In this document: piece by piece, positions 48,347 to 58,819 of the stretch | Layout of the letters: every line of letters starts with the position of its first letter | Numbering within the stretch: position 1 is the stretch's first letter | Assembly (NCBI RefSeq): GCF_014041935.1 | Contig: NZ_CP059491.1 | Span: forward strand, 3,720,001 to 3,784,000 | Source of the DNA: Gordonia jinghuaiqii | GTDB lineage: Bacteria > Actinomycetota > Actinomycetes > Mycobacteriales > Mycobacteriaceae | DNA length: 64,000 nucleotides | Reading direction: 5' to 3' | The notes under the pieces: generated by a model | Database searches by the model: none | What the model was told of the DNA's origin: nothing | Seen by the model: the letters and a program-made list of their open reading frames with translations, nothing else | Translations under genes and position numbers: made by a program

Positions 48347-48391
48347 TCTCACTCGTCTGCGTCTCACTCGCCTGCGTCTCACTCGTCTGCG
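48347..48391. repeat. 15-bp tandem repeat, three copies, across the hemD-like stop codon
   Basis: TCTCACTCGTCTGCG starts at 48347, 48362 and 48377, with one change in the middle copy. The third copy contains the stop codon at 48379-48381. Because 15 is a multiple of three, each copy places a further TGA in the same frame behind the first. Confidence 0.92.
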
Positions 48392-49557
48392 GCGTCGTAT
48401 TCGAGGTCGACGGCCAGGCGGTACCCACGTTTGACGACCGTCTGCACCATCTTCGAATCAGCCAGCGCCGCGCGGAGTCGCGCGACGGCGACCTCCACCG
48501 CGTGGGTGTCCGAGCTGTCGCCGGGCAGGCCGGTCAGCAGCTCCTGCCGCGCCACCACCCGCCCCGGGTTGCGGGCGAGCATCTTCAGCAGCAGCAGACT
48601 CGTCGACGACATCTCCTTCAGCTCGCCGTCGACGACCACGGCCTGACCGCGAATGGCGGTGTCGTGACCGGCGACTCGCAGGACGTGTGTCCGTCGTGGC
48701 AGCTCCTCGGTGATCAGTCGCGCGAGCGCCCCGAGCCGGAACCGCCGCGGATAGATCGTCGGGATCTGCAGCGCCTCCAATGGACTGGCCGTCACCGACC
48801 CGACACACATCACCGGCACCGCGGTACGCATCGCGTGCACGAACTGTTGCAGCTTGCCCAGCTCCTTGGCGCGGGTCAGGATCGACGCCGCCGCCGGCGC
48901 ACTGGTGAAGGTGATCGCGTCGAGGTCACCGCGCAGGACCGACGAGATCATCTTGTCGATACGGGCCACGTCCGGGTGCATGTTCCAGCGGTACACCGGG
49001 ATCGGCACGACCTGGGCACCCGCGGCGCGCAGCACCGTGCAGAAGTCCGGCAGCGGTTCCCATTCGCTGGTGGCACCGTGGAGCTGGACCGCGATCCGGA
49101 CGCCCTCGACACCTTCGGCCAGCAGCCGGTCCAACACCTCCGAGGACGACTCGCTCTCCGGCGACCACTCCTCCCGGAGGCCCGCGGCCCGGATCGCACC
49201 CTTGGCCTTGGGCCCGCGCGCGATGAGCCTGCTCTGGGTCAGGGACTTCAGCACGTCCTCGGCGTTGCCCCAGCCGTCGGCGGCCTCCACCCATCCGCGG
49301 AAACCGATACCGGTGGTCGCCACCATGACCTCGGGCGGGTTCTCGATGATCTCGGCGGTCACCCGCTCGAGCTCGGTGTCGTCGACGAGCGGAAGGATGC
49401 GGATGGTCGGCGCGTGCACGACCTGCGCGCCGCGTCGTTCCAGCAGTACGGCGAACTCCTCGGCTCGACGCGCCGCGGTGATCCCGATGGTGAAACCGTT
49501 CAGCGGCAACGCATCGGCCTCAGGGGTGTCGGTCCCGGGAGTTGTGGTGGCGTTCAC
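48379..49557 (-). CDS. Uroporphyrinogen-III synthase-like protein with winged-helix domain
   Basis: 392 residues. Residues about 20-270 have the HemD fold (FTIGITAARRAEEFAVLLER, ITFTSAPAAAS). A C-terminal OmpR-like winged helix follows (about 290-385, SSTSLLLLKMLARNPGRVV, THAVEVAVARLR, VVKRGYRLAV). The fusion combines tetrapyrrole-ring closure (or tetrapyrrole sensing) with DNA binding; Rv0260c has the same design. It could make uroporphyrinogen III for siroheme or regulate the nitrite genes. GTG 49557 overlaps the nirD stop by four bases. Confidence 0.88.
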   Translation of the reverse strand: MNATTTPGTDTPEADALPLNGFTIGITAARRAEEFAVLLERRGAQVVHAPTIRILPLVDDTELERVTAEIIENPPEVMVATTGIGFRGWVEAADGWGNAEDVLKSLTQSRLIARGPKAKGAIRAAGLREEWSPESESSSEVLDRLLAEGVEGVRIAVQLHGATSEWEPLPDFCTVLRAAGAQVVPIPVYRWNMHPDVARIDKMISSVLRGDLDAITFTSAPAAASILTRAKELGKLQQFVHAMRTAVPVMCVGSVTASPLEALQIPTIYPRRFRLGALARLITEELPRRTHVLRVAGHDTAIRGQAVVVDGELKEMSSTSLLLLKMLARNPGRVVARQELLTGLPGDSSDTHAVEVAVARLRAALADSKMVQTVVKRGYRLAVDLEYDAADE

Positions 49558-50006
49558 GCGGGAAAGAACACCTCGACGGTCCGGTTGACGACGCGCACGC
49601 CATAGCTGGGCACCGACATCGACTCGTCGTCGAGGCAGATCCCGGTGCGCAGCGCGAACACCTGTTTGCCGAGCGGCGAGGCGACGGTGGGCTCGCCGGC
49701 GCGGTCGCCGGTGAGGCCGCGGGAGAGCACCGCGGCGCGGCCGAACGGATCGATGTTGCCGATCGAGTAGAGGCGCGAACGCCCGGGTGCCGCCTCCCGG
49801 TCCGTTTCGGCCGCGGGGAGGCGGAACAGTGCGGCCTGCACCCCGCCCGGACCGAGCACGGCGACACCACGCCCGACGATCAGGTCGTCGATCGGGCACG
49901 CGGCAACCCAGGTGCCGTCCCGGACCGGGGAACTGCCGGTCCCTTCGGGTGCGGTCTCCTCGGGTGCGGTCTCTTCGGGTGCGGTCTCTTCGGGTGCGAT
50001 GGTCAT
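49554..50006 (-). CDS. nirD: Nitrite reductase small subunit NirD
   Basis: 150 residues. The Rieske-like NirD fold runs from WVAACPIDDL (about residue 33) to VRVVNRTVEVFF at the C-terminus, without the Rieske Cys-His ligands, as usual for NirD. A repetitive N-terminus (Ala-Pro-Glu-Glu-Thr, three copies) is encoded by a 15-bp DNA repeat and probably disordered. ATG 50006 overlaps the nirB stop (ATGA). Confidence 0.93.
   Translation of the reverse strand: MTIAPEETAPEETAPEETAPEGTGSSPVRDGTWVAACPIDDLIVGRGVAVLGPGGVQAALFRLPAAETDREAAPGRSRLYSIGNIDPFGRAAVLSRGLTGDRAGEPTVASPLGKQVFALRTGICLDDESMSVPSYGVRVVNRTVEVFFPA
49945..49999. repeat. 15-bp in-frame tandem repeat at the 5' end of nirD
   Basis: Units of TCGGGTGCGGTCTCC or TCGGGTGCGGTCTCT start at 49945, 49960 and 49975, with a partial one at 49990. 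They encode the Ala-Pro-Glu-Glu-Thr pentapeptide repeated after the first residues. In-frame, so length changes are tolerated. Confidence 0.93.
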
Positions 50007-52576
50007 GTCGGCACTCCTTCCTTCACCGGCTCGGCGGCCGCCGCCTCCGGGGCGGCACCCGGACGTACCTGCGGCATGTCCAGCAGCACCGGAACCTTAC
50101 GGTCGTATTCGGCGAAGCGGATGGTCGGGTCGGCCACGTCGGGCGCGTTCACGAACGACACGAACCGTTTCAGCTTGTCCTCGTCGGCGAGCACCGCCGC
50201 CCACTCGTCCCGATAACCAGCGACGTGTCTGGCCATCGCGTCCTCGAGCTCGGCGGCCAGCCCCAGGCTGTCATCACACACAACCGCCCTGAGGTGATCG
50301 AGGCCGCCTTCGAGAGACTCCAGCCACGGGGCCGTGCGCTGCAGTCGGTCAGCGGTGCGGATGTAGAACATCAGGTACCGATCAATGTAGGCGAGGAGGG
50401 TCTCGTCATCCACTCCACTGGCGAGCAGCTGCGCATGCTTGGGACTCTGGCCACCGTTGCCTGCGACGTAGAGGTTCCAGCCGTGCTCGGTGGCGATCAC
50501 GCCGACGTCCTTGCCGCGGGCCTCCGCGCACTCACGCGCACAACCCGACACCCCGAACTTGATCTTGTGCGGCGACCGCAGACCGCGATAGCGCTTCTCC
50601 AGCAGCACCGCCATGCCGACCGAGTCCTGCACGCCGTAGCGGCACCACGTGGACCCCACGCAACTCTTCACCGTCCGCAGGCTCTTGCCGTAGGCCTGTC
50701 CCGACTCCATCCCGGCGTCGACGAGCCGCCGCCAGATCTCGGGGAGCTGGTCCACGCGCGCACCGAACAGGTCGATGCGCTGCCCGCCGGTGATCTTGGT
50801 GTACAGCCCGTAGTCGCGTGCGATCTCGCCGATCACGATCAGCTGCTCGGGTGTGACCTCGCCGCCCGGCATGCGCGGCACCACCGAGTAGGAACCGTTC
50901 TTCTGCATGTTCGCCAGGAAGTGGTCGTTGGTGTCCTGCAGGGCCGCCTGCTCGCCGTCGAGGATGTGGTCGCTCGACGTCGACGCCAGGATCGACGCGA
51001 CGGTCGGCTTGCAGATCTCGCAACCCTGCCCGCTGCCGTATCGCTCGACGAGCTCGGAGAAGGTGCGGATGCCGGTGACCGCGACGATCTCGAACAGTTC
51101 GGCGCGGGACTGCGCGAAGTGATCACACAGCGACTTGCTCAGTTCGACGCCCGATGCGGCCAGCAGCTGCTTGATGCTCGGCAGGCAGCCACCGCAGGTG
51201 GTGCCCGCGCAGGTCTGCTTCTTGATGTCGGCGATCTCGCACGCGCCGGCGGCGATCGCCGAGCAGATCGTGCCCTTGGACACCCCGTTGCACGAGCAGA
51301 TCTCGGCGTCGTCGGGCAGTGCATCCATGCCGACGCCGGAACCCCCCTCCGGTGCGATCAGCGCGGCCGGGTCGCCGGGGACCTCGCGGCCGACCATCGG
51401 TTTGAGCATGGCGTAGGCCGATGCGTCGCCGACCAGGATGCCGCCGAGCAGGGTCTTCGCGTCGTCGCTGAGGACCACCTTGGCGTAGCGGCCCGCCACG
51501 GCGTCGTGATAGGTGATCTCGAGCGCGTTCTCGGTGGCGCCGAAGGCGTCGCCGAAGCTGGCGACGTCGACGCCGAGGAGCTTGAGCTTGGTCGACATGT
51601 CGGCTCCGGGGAACACCGAGGTCCCGCCGAGCAGCCGGTCGGCCACCACCTCGGCCGTCGAATAGCCGGGGGCGACCAGTCCGTAGCACCGGCCGCCCAC
51701 GGCGGCGACCTCACCGATGGCGTAGATGTTCGCATCGTCGGTGACGCAGCTGTCGTCGACGAGCACACCGCCGCGCTCCCCGACCGCCAGACCCGCGTCG
51801 CGCGCCAGTTGATCGCGCGGACGCACGCCCGCGGAGAACACCACCAGCGACGCGTCGATCGTCGACTCGTCGGACAGTGTCACGCGTAGCCCGCCGTTCT
51901 CGGCGTCGGCGATCTCGGAGGTACCCACCCCGGTGTGCACCGTGAGCCCGAGGTCGGTCACCAGGTTCTCGAGGACGGCGCCACCACCCGCGTCGACCTG
52001 CATCGGCATGAGACGCGGGGCGAACTCCACCACGTGGGGGGTCATCCCCATCAGTTTGAGCGCGTTGGCGGCCTCGAGTCCGAGGAGTCCGCCGCCGACC
52101 ACCACCCCCACCGCACCCGGTCCGGCTGCGTCGGCGGCCGTCCGGATGTCGTCGAGGTCGTCGAGGGTCCGGTACACGAAGCACCTGCTGTTGTCGTGAC
52201 CGGGAACCGGCGGCACGAAGGCATAGGAGCCGGTGGCCAGAACCAGTGCGTCATAGCCGATCTCGCGACCGGTCGAGGTCACGACGCGCTTGCCCGCGCG
52301 GTCGATCTCGGTGACGGTCTCCCCGACGCGGGTGACGACGAGATCGTCACCGTCGTAGGTGTTGCCGTCCAGCGCGAGTGAATCGCGTTGCCAGGCACCG
52401 ACGTAGGAGGACAATCCCACCCGGTCATAGGCCGGGTCGGGCTCCTCGCAGACGATCTCGACGCGCCACCGGTTCTCGACGTCCCGCTCGCGGATCGACT
52501 GCACGAAGCGGTGTCCGACCATTCCGTGACCGACCACGACAACGGTGTTGGCGCCCGTGTTGGTTTCGCTGCTCAC
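50003..52576 (-). CDS. nirB: NADH-dependent nitrite reductase large subunit NirB
   Basis: 857 residues. The N-terminal FAD/NAD domain (VVVGHGMVGHRFV, GGGLLGLEAAN) is followed by a BFD-like [2Fe-2S] domain (CSCNGV, CAGTTCGGC) near residues 425-465. A sulfite/nitrite reductase half domain follows, with the siroheme-[4Fe-4S] ligands CVGSTWC and CARECAEARG. It reduces nitrite to ammonium with six electrons in the cytoplasm. The start is GTG 52576. It is 39 bases downstream of narK. Confidence 0.96.
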   Translation of the reverse strand: MSSETNTGANTVVVVGHGMVGHRFVQSIRERDVENRWRVEIVCEEPDPAYDRVGLSSYVGAWQRDSLALDGNTYDGDDLVVTRVGETVTEIDRAGKRVVTSTGREIGYDALVLATGSYAFVPPVPGHDNSRCFVYRTLDDLDDIRTAADAAGPGAVGVVVGGGLLGLEAANALKLMGMTPHVVEFAPRLMPMQVDAGGGAVLENLVTDLGLTVHTGVGTSEIADAENGGLRVTLSDESTIDASLVVFSAGVRPRDQLARDAGLAVGERGGVLVDDSCVTDDANIYAIGEVAAVGGRCYGLVAPGYSTAEVVADRLLGGTSVFPGADMSTKLKLLGVDVASFGDAFGATENALEITYHDAVAGRYAKVVLSDDAKTLLGGILVGDASAYAMLKPMVGREVPGDPAALIAPEGGSGVGMDALPDDAEICSCNGVSKGTICSAIAAGACEIADIKKQTCAGTTCGGCLPSIKQLLAASGVELSKSLCDHFAQSRAELFEIVAVTGIRTFSELVERYGSGQGCEICKPTVASILASTSSDHILDGEQAALQDTNDHFLANMQKNGSYSVVPRMPGGEVTPEQLIVIGEIARDYGLYTKITGGQRIDLFGARVDQLPEIWRRLVDAGMESGQAYGKSLRTVKSCVGSTWCRYGVQDSVGMAVLLEKRYRGLRSPHKIKFGVSGCARECAEARGKDVGVIATEHGWNLYVAGNGGQSPKHAQLLASGVDDETLLAYIDRYLMFYIRTADRLQRTAPWLESLEGGLDHLRAVVCDDSLGLAAELEDAMARHVAGYRDEWAAVLADEDKLKRFVSFVNAPDVADPTIRFAEYDRKVPVLLDMPQVRPGAAPEAAAAEPVKEGVPT

Positions 52577-52615
52577 TGCTCTTGACTCCCTTGCCTCGCC
52601 TGCGCCCGCCGGGGG

Positions 52616-54151
52616 TCAGGCCAGCGCTTCCTTGGTTGCCGGCTCGTCGGTGCTGCCGGGTGTGGTGGTGTTCTCGGGTGTGGTGGTCTTCGCGCCGGCA
52701 GGCTGGTCGGCAACCGGCAGATCTGTTGTCTCGGCGATGACGATCGGGCGCCGCGCGTAGAACCACCACGTGACGACTGCGGCCACCAGGTAGAAGGTGA
52801 GGAACACCCAGAACGCTTGCGTCGCAGACTGGTTCGACTTGTAGCTGGAACGCAGGACCAGGTTGATGCCCACGCCGCCGAGGCCCCCGGCCGCACCGGC
52901 GATACCGATGAGGGCTCCGGACATGCTGCGCGACCACTTGGCCTTGGCCACCGAGTTGAGACCCGTGATCGACTGGGCCTTGTGCTCCCAGATGGTCGGG
53001 ATGATCTTGTACACCGAACCGTTGGCGACCCCGGAGATCAGGAACAGCAGGATGAACCCGACGATGAAGGCCGCGAGGACGCCGCCGGTGATGACCTTGC
53101 CGTTGGCGTCGGCCGACATCCCGGCGACCACCAGGATCGACGCAGACGCCGCCATCGCGATGAAGCAGTACAGGGTGACCTTGCCACCGCCCACGCGGTC
53201 GGCGAGCTTGCCGCCGTACGGTCGCGCGACCGAGCCCAGCAGCGGACCGATCCACGCGATCTGCGCCGCGGCCAAGGCGGGCTTGGACGCGCCGGCGGAG
53301 GTGAAACTGATGTTGAGCACCTGGCTGAACGCGAAACCGAAACCGATGAACGAGCCGAAGGTGCCGATGTAGAGCAGGCAGATCAGCCAGGTGTCGCGGT
53401 GCCGGAGGCAGTCGATCATCGCCTTGCCGCTGGCGGTCTGGTGATCGAGATTGTCCATGTAGAGCGCCGCACCCACACCCGCGACCGCAAGTGCCACGAG
53501 GTAGATCGAACAGACGATCTCGGGCTGGTCGGCGAAGAGCCAGATGACCAGCAGACCGATGACCTGGACCACCGGGACACCGATGTTGCCGCCGCCGGCG
53601 TTGAGGCCGAGTGCCCAGCCCTTCAGCCGCTGCGGATAGAAGGCGTTGATGTTGGTCATCGACGAGGCGAAGTTGCCGCCGCCGAAACCGGTGATCGCGG
53701 CGACGGCGAGGAACCAGCCGAACCCGAACTCCCCCGGGTTCATCATCAGCATCATCGTCAGACCCGTCGGGATCAGCAGCACGACGGCCGAGAAGATCGC
53801 CCAGTTGCGCCCGCCGAACCGTGCGGTCGCCTGGGTGTAGGGGATGCGCAGACAGGAGCCGACGAAGGTCGCGGTCGCGGCGATGACGAACTTCTGGTCC
53901 ATGCTGATGCCGTATTCCGGGCCCATGAACAGGGCCATCACGGAGAACAGGGACCAGATCGAGAACCCGACGTGTTCGCAGATCACCGACCAGATGAGGT
54001 TGCGCTTGGCGACCTCGGCGTTGCCGTTGTCCCAGGCGACCCGGTCTTCGGGGTCCCAGTCGGTGATGGTGTGGTCGCGTTTCAGAAGTGCTGTGAGGTG
54101 TGCGAAAGCCAAGGCCCCGCCTCCGATGCTCGGTGGTCTGCGTGATGTCAC
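52616..54151 (-). CDS. narK: Nitrate/nitrite transporter NarK
   Basis: 511 residues, about 12 transmembrane helices of the major facilitator family. Nitrate signature motifs are GGGNFASSMTNINAFYP and GLNAGGGNIGV in the first half, and GAAGGLGGVGIN in the second. The hydrophilic N-terminal 50 residues and a Thr/Pro-rich tail (ENTTTPGSTDEP) are extensions. It supplies substrate to the NirBD encoded downstream. The start is GTG 54151; a later start near the first helix is possible. Confidence 0.93.
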   Translation of the reverse strand: MTSRRPPSIGGGALAFAHLTALLKRDHTITDWDPEDRVAWDNGNAEVAKRNLIWSVICEHVGFSIWSLFSVMALFMGPEYGISMDQKFVIAATATFVGSCLRIPYTQATARFGGRNWAIFSAVVLLIPTGLTMMLMMNPGEFGFGWFLAVAAITGFGGGNFASSMTNINAFYPQRLKGWALGLNAGGGNIGVPVVQVIGLLVIWLFADQPEIVCSIYLVALAVAGVGAALYMDNLDHQTASGKAMIDCLRHRDTWLICLLYIGTFGSFIGFGFAFSQVLNISFTSAGASKPALAAAQIAWIGPLLGSVARPYGGKLADRVGGGKVTLYCFIAMAASASILVVAGMSADANGKVITGGVLAAFIVGFILLFLISGVANGSVYKIIPTIWEHKAQSITGLNSVAKAKWSRSMSGALIGIAGAAGGLGGVGINLVLRSSYKSNQSATQAFWVFLTFYLVAAVVTWWFYARRPIVIAETTDLPVADQPAGAKTTTPENTTTPGSTDEPATKEALA

Positions 54152-54251
54152 TGCGCGCGGCAGTGCGGCTGTCGGGTTGTGACGCCGACGCCGGTGTCGT
54201 GCGGCTCGAGACCAAGTGTGGAGGGGGCGTGTTGCGCGGATTGTCCGCGAG

Positions 54252-54267
54252 GTGACCGGACAGTCAC
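54252..54267. promoter_or_regulatory. Palindrome upstream of narK
   Basis: GTGACCGGACAGTCAC consists of GTGAC and GTCAC arms six bases apart, 101 bases before the narK start. The GTNAC half-site and spacing resemble part of a GlnR box, but the second half is not GAAAC. A CRP site is excluded by spacing. Nothing else is clear in the 186-base gap. Confidence 0.4.
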
Positions 54268-54337
54268 GTTGTCCTCACTTCGTTCCGAAGACCGTGTGAG
54301 AACCCTGACTATTCCGCCATAACGCTGTGAGCTGCGG

Positions 54338-55192
54338 TTATACGAGCAAACGTACCAGTTCGACGACACGCTGCAGCCCCGGCAGAGCCCCGGAGGTGGA
54401 CCGCGGGTGCAGCGCGTGAACTGCCAGCCGGAACATCGTCGCCCGCAGCATCATCTGCGGCCACTCCGGCTGATCCGACCACCGCTGGACCAGTTCGGAG
54501 TCCGCGCCGCCCCACGCGAGTGCGTCGACGACCGCGACCGCCGCCGCCCAGGGCGCCGGGCGCCAGTACGGCACGATGTCGGTGATGCCGGGCGCCGCCG
54601 CGCCGGCGAACAGGACGGTTCCGAACAGGTCACCGTGGACGACCTGTGACGGCAGATCGACCGGCTTACGAAGCTTCGCAAGGGTTTTCAGCATCTCGAC
54701 GCTCTGCACGCCGTCCGGCGAGGTCGGCTCGACCATCCCCGCGGCCCGCGCCGAACGCAGTGGCACCTCTTCCCACGCGGCACGGTCGGCCGCGGTGAAC
54801 ACGTCGACGTCGGTGTGCGGCGGCGCGGGCGGCTGCAGCAGGAAGCGCGGCCGTTCGAGGGAGGCGGTGGCGTCGTGGAGACGGTCGGCGACGAGGACCA
54901 CCTCGTCGTGGCGCGGTTCGGGAGTGCCGGCGATGTAGGTGTCGGCGCGCCAGCCGGAGATCACATAGCGACCGTCGGTCGCGCGGAAGGGCCGGGCGAT
55001 CCGCATGCCCTCGACGAACAGCGACTCACGGACCGACGCCGACCACGCGGCACGCGCATGATCGGGAACCAACGACAACACGACCTCACCGACGCGCCAC
55101 CCACCGATCCATGAATCCCCCATGGCAATCGGCGGATGGGCGGTGAGCCCGAACGTGTTCAACACGTGTTCGGGTGGGGCGACGGTATTCAC
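54338..55192 (-). CDS. TIGR02569-family aminoglycoside-phosphotransferase-like protein
   Basis: 284 residues. The fold resembles kinase-like phosphotransferases, with a catalytic-loop-like VVHGDLFGTVLF (about 190-201) and a downstream ITDIVPYWRPAPWA in place of the usual D-F-G-type segment. The family is actinobacterial and uncharacterised (Rv3205c position). The aspartate of HGD is present, but the P-loop-type lysine is not obvious, so activity is doubtful. It lies between narK and moeZ, on the same strand as both. Confidence 0.8.
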   Translation of the reverse strand: MNTVAPPEHVLNTFGLTAHPPIAMGDSWIGGWRVGEVVLSLVPDHARAAWSASVRESLFVEGMRIARPFRATDGRYVISGWRADTYIAGTPEPRHDEVVLVADRLHDATASLERPRFLLQPPAPPHTDVDVFTAADRAAWEEVPLRSARAAGMVEPTSPDGVQSVEMLKTLAKLRKPVDLPSQVVHGDLFGTVLFAGAAAPGITDIVPYWRPAPWAAAVAVVDALAWGGADSELVQRWSDQPEWPQMMLRATMFRLAVHALHPRSTSGALPGLQRVVELVRLLV

Positions 55193-55248
55193 CAGCTCAG
55201 ATTACCGATCGCCGGTGGCGGAGTCGGTGAGGCACGCGGCGTCGGGTG

Positions 55249-56445
55249 TCAGTAGACCGGCAGTGTCTTGTCGACCTGGTTGGCCCAGGCGGTCACGCCG
55301 CCCTGCACGTGGGTCGCGTCGGCGAAACCGGCGCGCTTGAGCGCCGCGAGAGCCTCCGCCGAACGGATTCCGGTCTTGCAGTACAGGACCGTGGGCCGGT
55401 CGTGGGGCACCTTGGCCAGGCCCTCACCGGAGAGGATGTCGCCCTTCGGGACCAGCGTCGCACCGTCGATGTGGACGATGTCCCACTCCACCGGTTCACG
55501 GACGTCGATGATCGCGAGCTTCTCCCCCGCGTCGAGCTTCTGCTTGAGCTCCACCGCGGTCAGCGTCGAACCGGCCGCGGCGTCGGCGGCCTCACCGGAG
55601 ACCACACCGCAGAATTCGTCGTAGTCGATGAGAGCGGCGACCCGCTCACCCTCCGGATCCTTGCGGATCCGAATGGTGCGGTAGGTCATGTCGAGCGCGT
55701 CGTACACCATGAGGCGGCCGAGGAGGGTTTCGCCGATACCGCAGATCAGCTTGATGGCCTCGGTGCCCATGATCGAGCCGATCGAGGCGCACAGGATGCC
55801 GAGCACGCCGCCCTCGGCGCACGACGGCACCATCCCCGGCGGCGGGGCCTGCGGGTAGAGGTCGCGGTAGTTGAGCCCGCGACCGTCGGGCGCGTCCTCC
55901 CAGAACACCGATGCCTGACCCTCGAACCGGTAGATCGATCCCCACACGTACGGCTTGTGCGCGAGGACGGCTGCGTCGTTGACGAGATAGCGCGTCGCGA
56001 AGTTGTCGGTGCCGTCGAGAATGAGGTCGTACTGCGAGAACAGCTCGATGGCCCCCTCGGGCTCGAGACGCTGGTCGTGCAGATTGACGGTGACGAACGG
56101 GTTGATCTCGAGGATCGAGTCCCGCGCGCTCTCGGCCTTGGGCCGTCCGATGTCGGACTGGCCGTGGATGACCTGGCGCTGCAGATTGGACTCGTCGACG
56201 ATGTCGAACTCGACGATGCCGATCGTGCCGACGCCTGCCGCGGCGAGATACAGCAATGTGGGCGACCCGAGGCCGCCGGCACCGATCACGAGGACCTTGG
56301 CGTTCTTCAGGCGTTTCTGCCCGTCCATCCCCACGTCCGGGATGATCAGGTGGCGGCTGTAGCGGGCCACCTCTTCGTTGCTCAGTTCTGCCGCGGGCTC
56401 CACCAGAGGTGGCAGCGATCCGGTGAGCGACCCTTGCGACGACAC
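55249..56445 (-). CDS. moeZ: Adenylyltransferase/sulfurtransferase MoeZ (ThiF-rhodanese fusion)
   Basis: 398 residues. The ThiF/MoeB domain has GAGGLG (55-60), SNLQRQVIHG and PSCAEGG, and the rhodanese domain (about 290-398) has the active-site loop CKTGIR with C356. It activates the C-terminus of ubiquitin-like sulfur carriers by adenylation and transfers sulfur for molybdopterin, cysteine and thiamine-type pathways. GTG 56445 with GGAGG upstream gives the usual N-terminus (SLPPLVEPA); longer frames exist. Counterpart Rv3206c. Confidence 0.93.
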   Translation of the reverse strand: MSSQGSLTGSLPPLVEPAAELSNEEVARYSRHLIIPDVGMDGQKRLKNAKVLVIGAGGLGSPTLLYLAAAGVGTIGIVEFDIVDESNLQRQVIHGQSDIGRPKAESARDSILEINPFVTVNLHDQRLEPEGAIELFSQYDLILDGTDNFATRYLVNDAAVLAHKPYVWGSIYRFEGQASVFWEDAPDGRGLNYRDLYPQAPPPGMVPSCAEGGVLGILCASIGSIMGTEAIKLICGIGETLLGRLMVYDALDMTYRTIRIRKDPEGERVAALIDYDEFCGVVSGEAADAAAGSTLTAVELKQKLDAGEKLAIIDVREPVEWDIVHIDGATLVPKGDILSGEGLAKVPHDRPTVLYCKTGIRSAEALAALKRAGFADATHVQGGVTAWANQVDKTLPVY

Positions 56446-56544
56446 AACGCCTCCATTGTTCGGGCTGAATACGACTCTTTGCTCAACCATCGAGGCAGCG
56501 GCGCCATTCCCCGGGGGCTTCGGCGAGCTCACCGGCAGACGAGG

Positions 56545-58347
<1,803 letters not shown>

Positions 58348-58362
58348 GAGGCGTTCCACGAG

Positions 58363-58399
58363 AAGGGTCCTCCCACGTCATCGACGTGGGAGGACCCTT
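58363..58399. terminator. Bidirectional terminator
   Basis: Arms AAGGGTCCTCCCACGTC (58363-58379) and GACGTGGGAGGACCCTT (58383-58399), 17 bp perfect, loop ATC. TTTT follows on the plus side and TTCT on the minus side. It ends the TetR gene and the convergent DUF3107 gene. Confidence 0.95.
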
Positions 58400-58432
58400 T
58401 TCGTATGGTCCGGGGTCTCGTGCCCCGACAGG

Positions 58433-58663
58433 TCAGGAACCGAACCCGACGCGCCTGTTCTCCGATGCACCGACCTCGACGTAGGCGATCTTGGTCACCG
58501 GCACGAGGTATCGGGCGCCCTTCTCGTCCACCAGAGACAGCAGCTGCTGCTTGCCGCCCAGTGCCGCCTCGACCTCGGCGAAGGCCTTGTCGCTGGTCAG
58601 GGTCGACGCGATGGTCAGCTCCCGCGGGCTGTCGGTGATGCCGATCTTCACTTCCACGGCCAT
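58433..58663 (-). CDS. DUF3107 family small protein
   Basis: 76 residues. Compact alpha/beta protein with the conserved opening VEVKIGITDSPREL and KIAYVEVG near the C-terminus. It is the counterpart of Rv3208A (TB9.4), function unknown. ATG 58663 is chosen; GAGGAGG lies 8 bases upstream. It is transcribed from the region that holds a 16-bp repeat (58687-58726). Confidence 0.88.
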   Translation of the reverse strand: MAVEVKIGITDSPRELTIASTLTSDKAFAEVEAALGGKQQLLSLVDEKGARYLVPVTKIAYVEVGASENRRVGFGS

Positions 58664-58686
58664 GTGCCGCCTCCTCGGTGTTTCAT

Positions 58687-58726
58687 CAACGCTGGGTCTC
58701 AACAACGCTCGGTCTCAACAACGCTT
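58687..58726. repeat. 16-bp tandem repeat, 2.5 copies, upstream of the DUF3107 gene
   Basis: CAACGCTGGGTCTCAA at 58687, CAACGCTCGGTCTCAA at 58703 and a partial third at 58719. It lies 24 bases before the minus-strand ATG at 58663, in the 5' leader. Confidence 0.88.
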
Positions 58727-58819
58727 GCCGCACAAGGCTAGTTCAGCCGGGTCCCGGCGTGACAGGCGCTCCGCTGACAGCGAAAACGCCGGGCGGCGAC
58801 GACCTGCGGAAGACGGACC

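Noticed and set aside
54252..54267. GlnR or CRP binding site upstream of narK
   Set aside because: The palindrome GTGAC-N6-GTCAC is only a partial match to a GlnR box and has the wrong spacing for CRP; kept as an unassigned palindrome.
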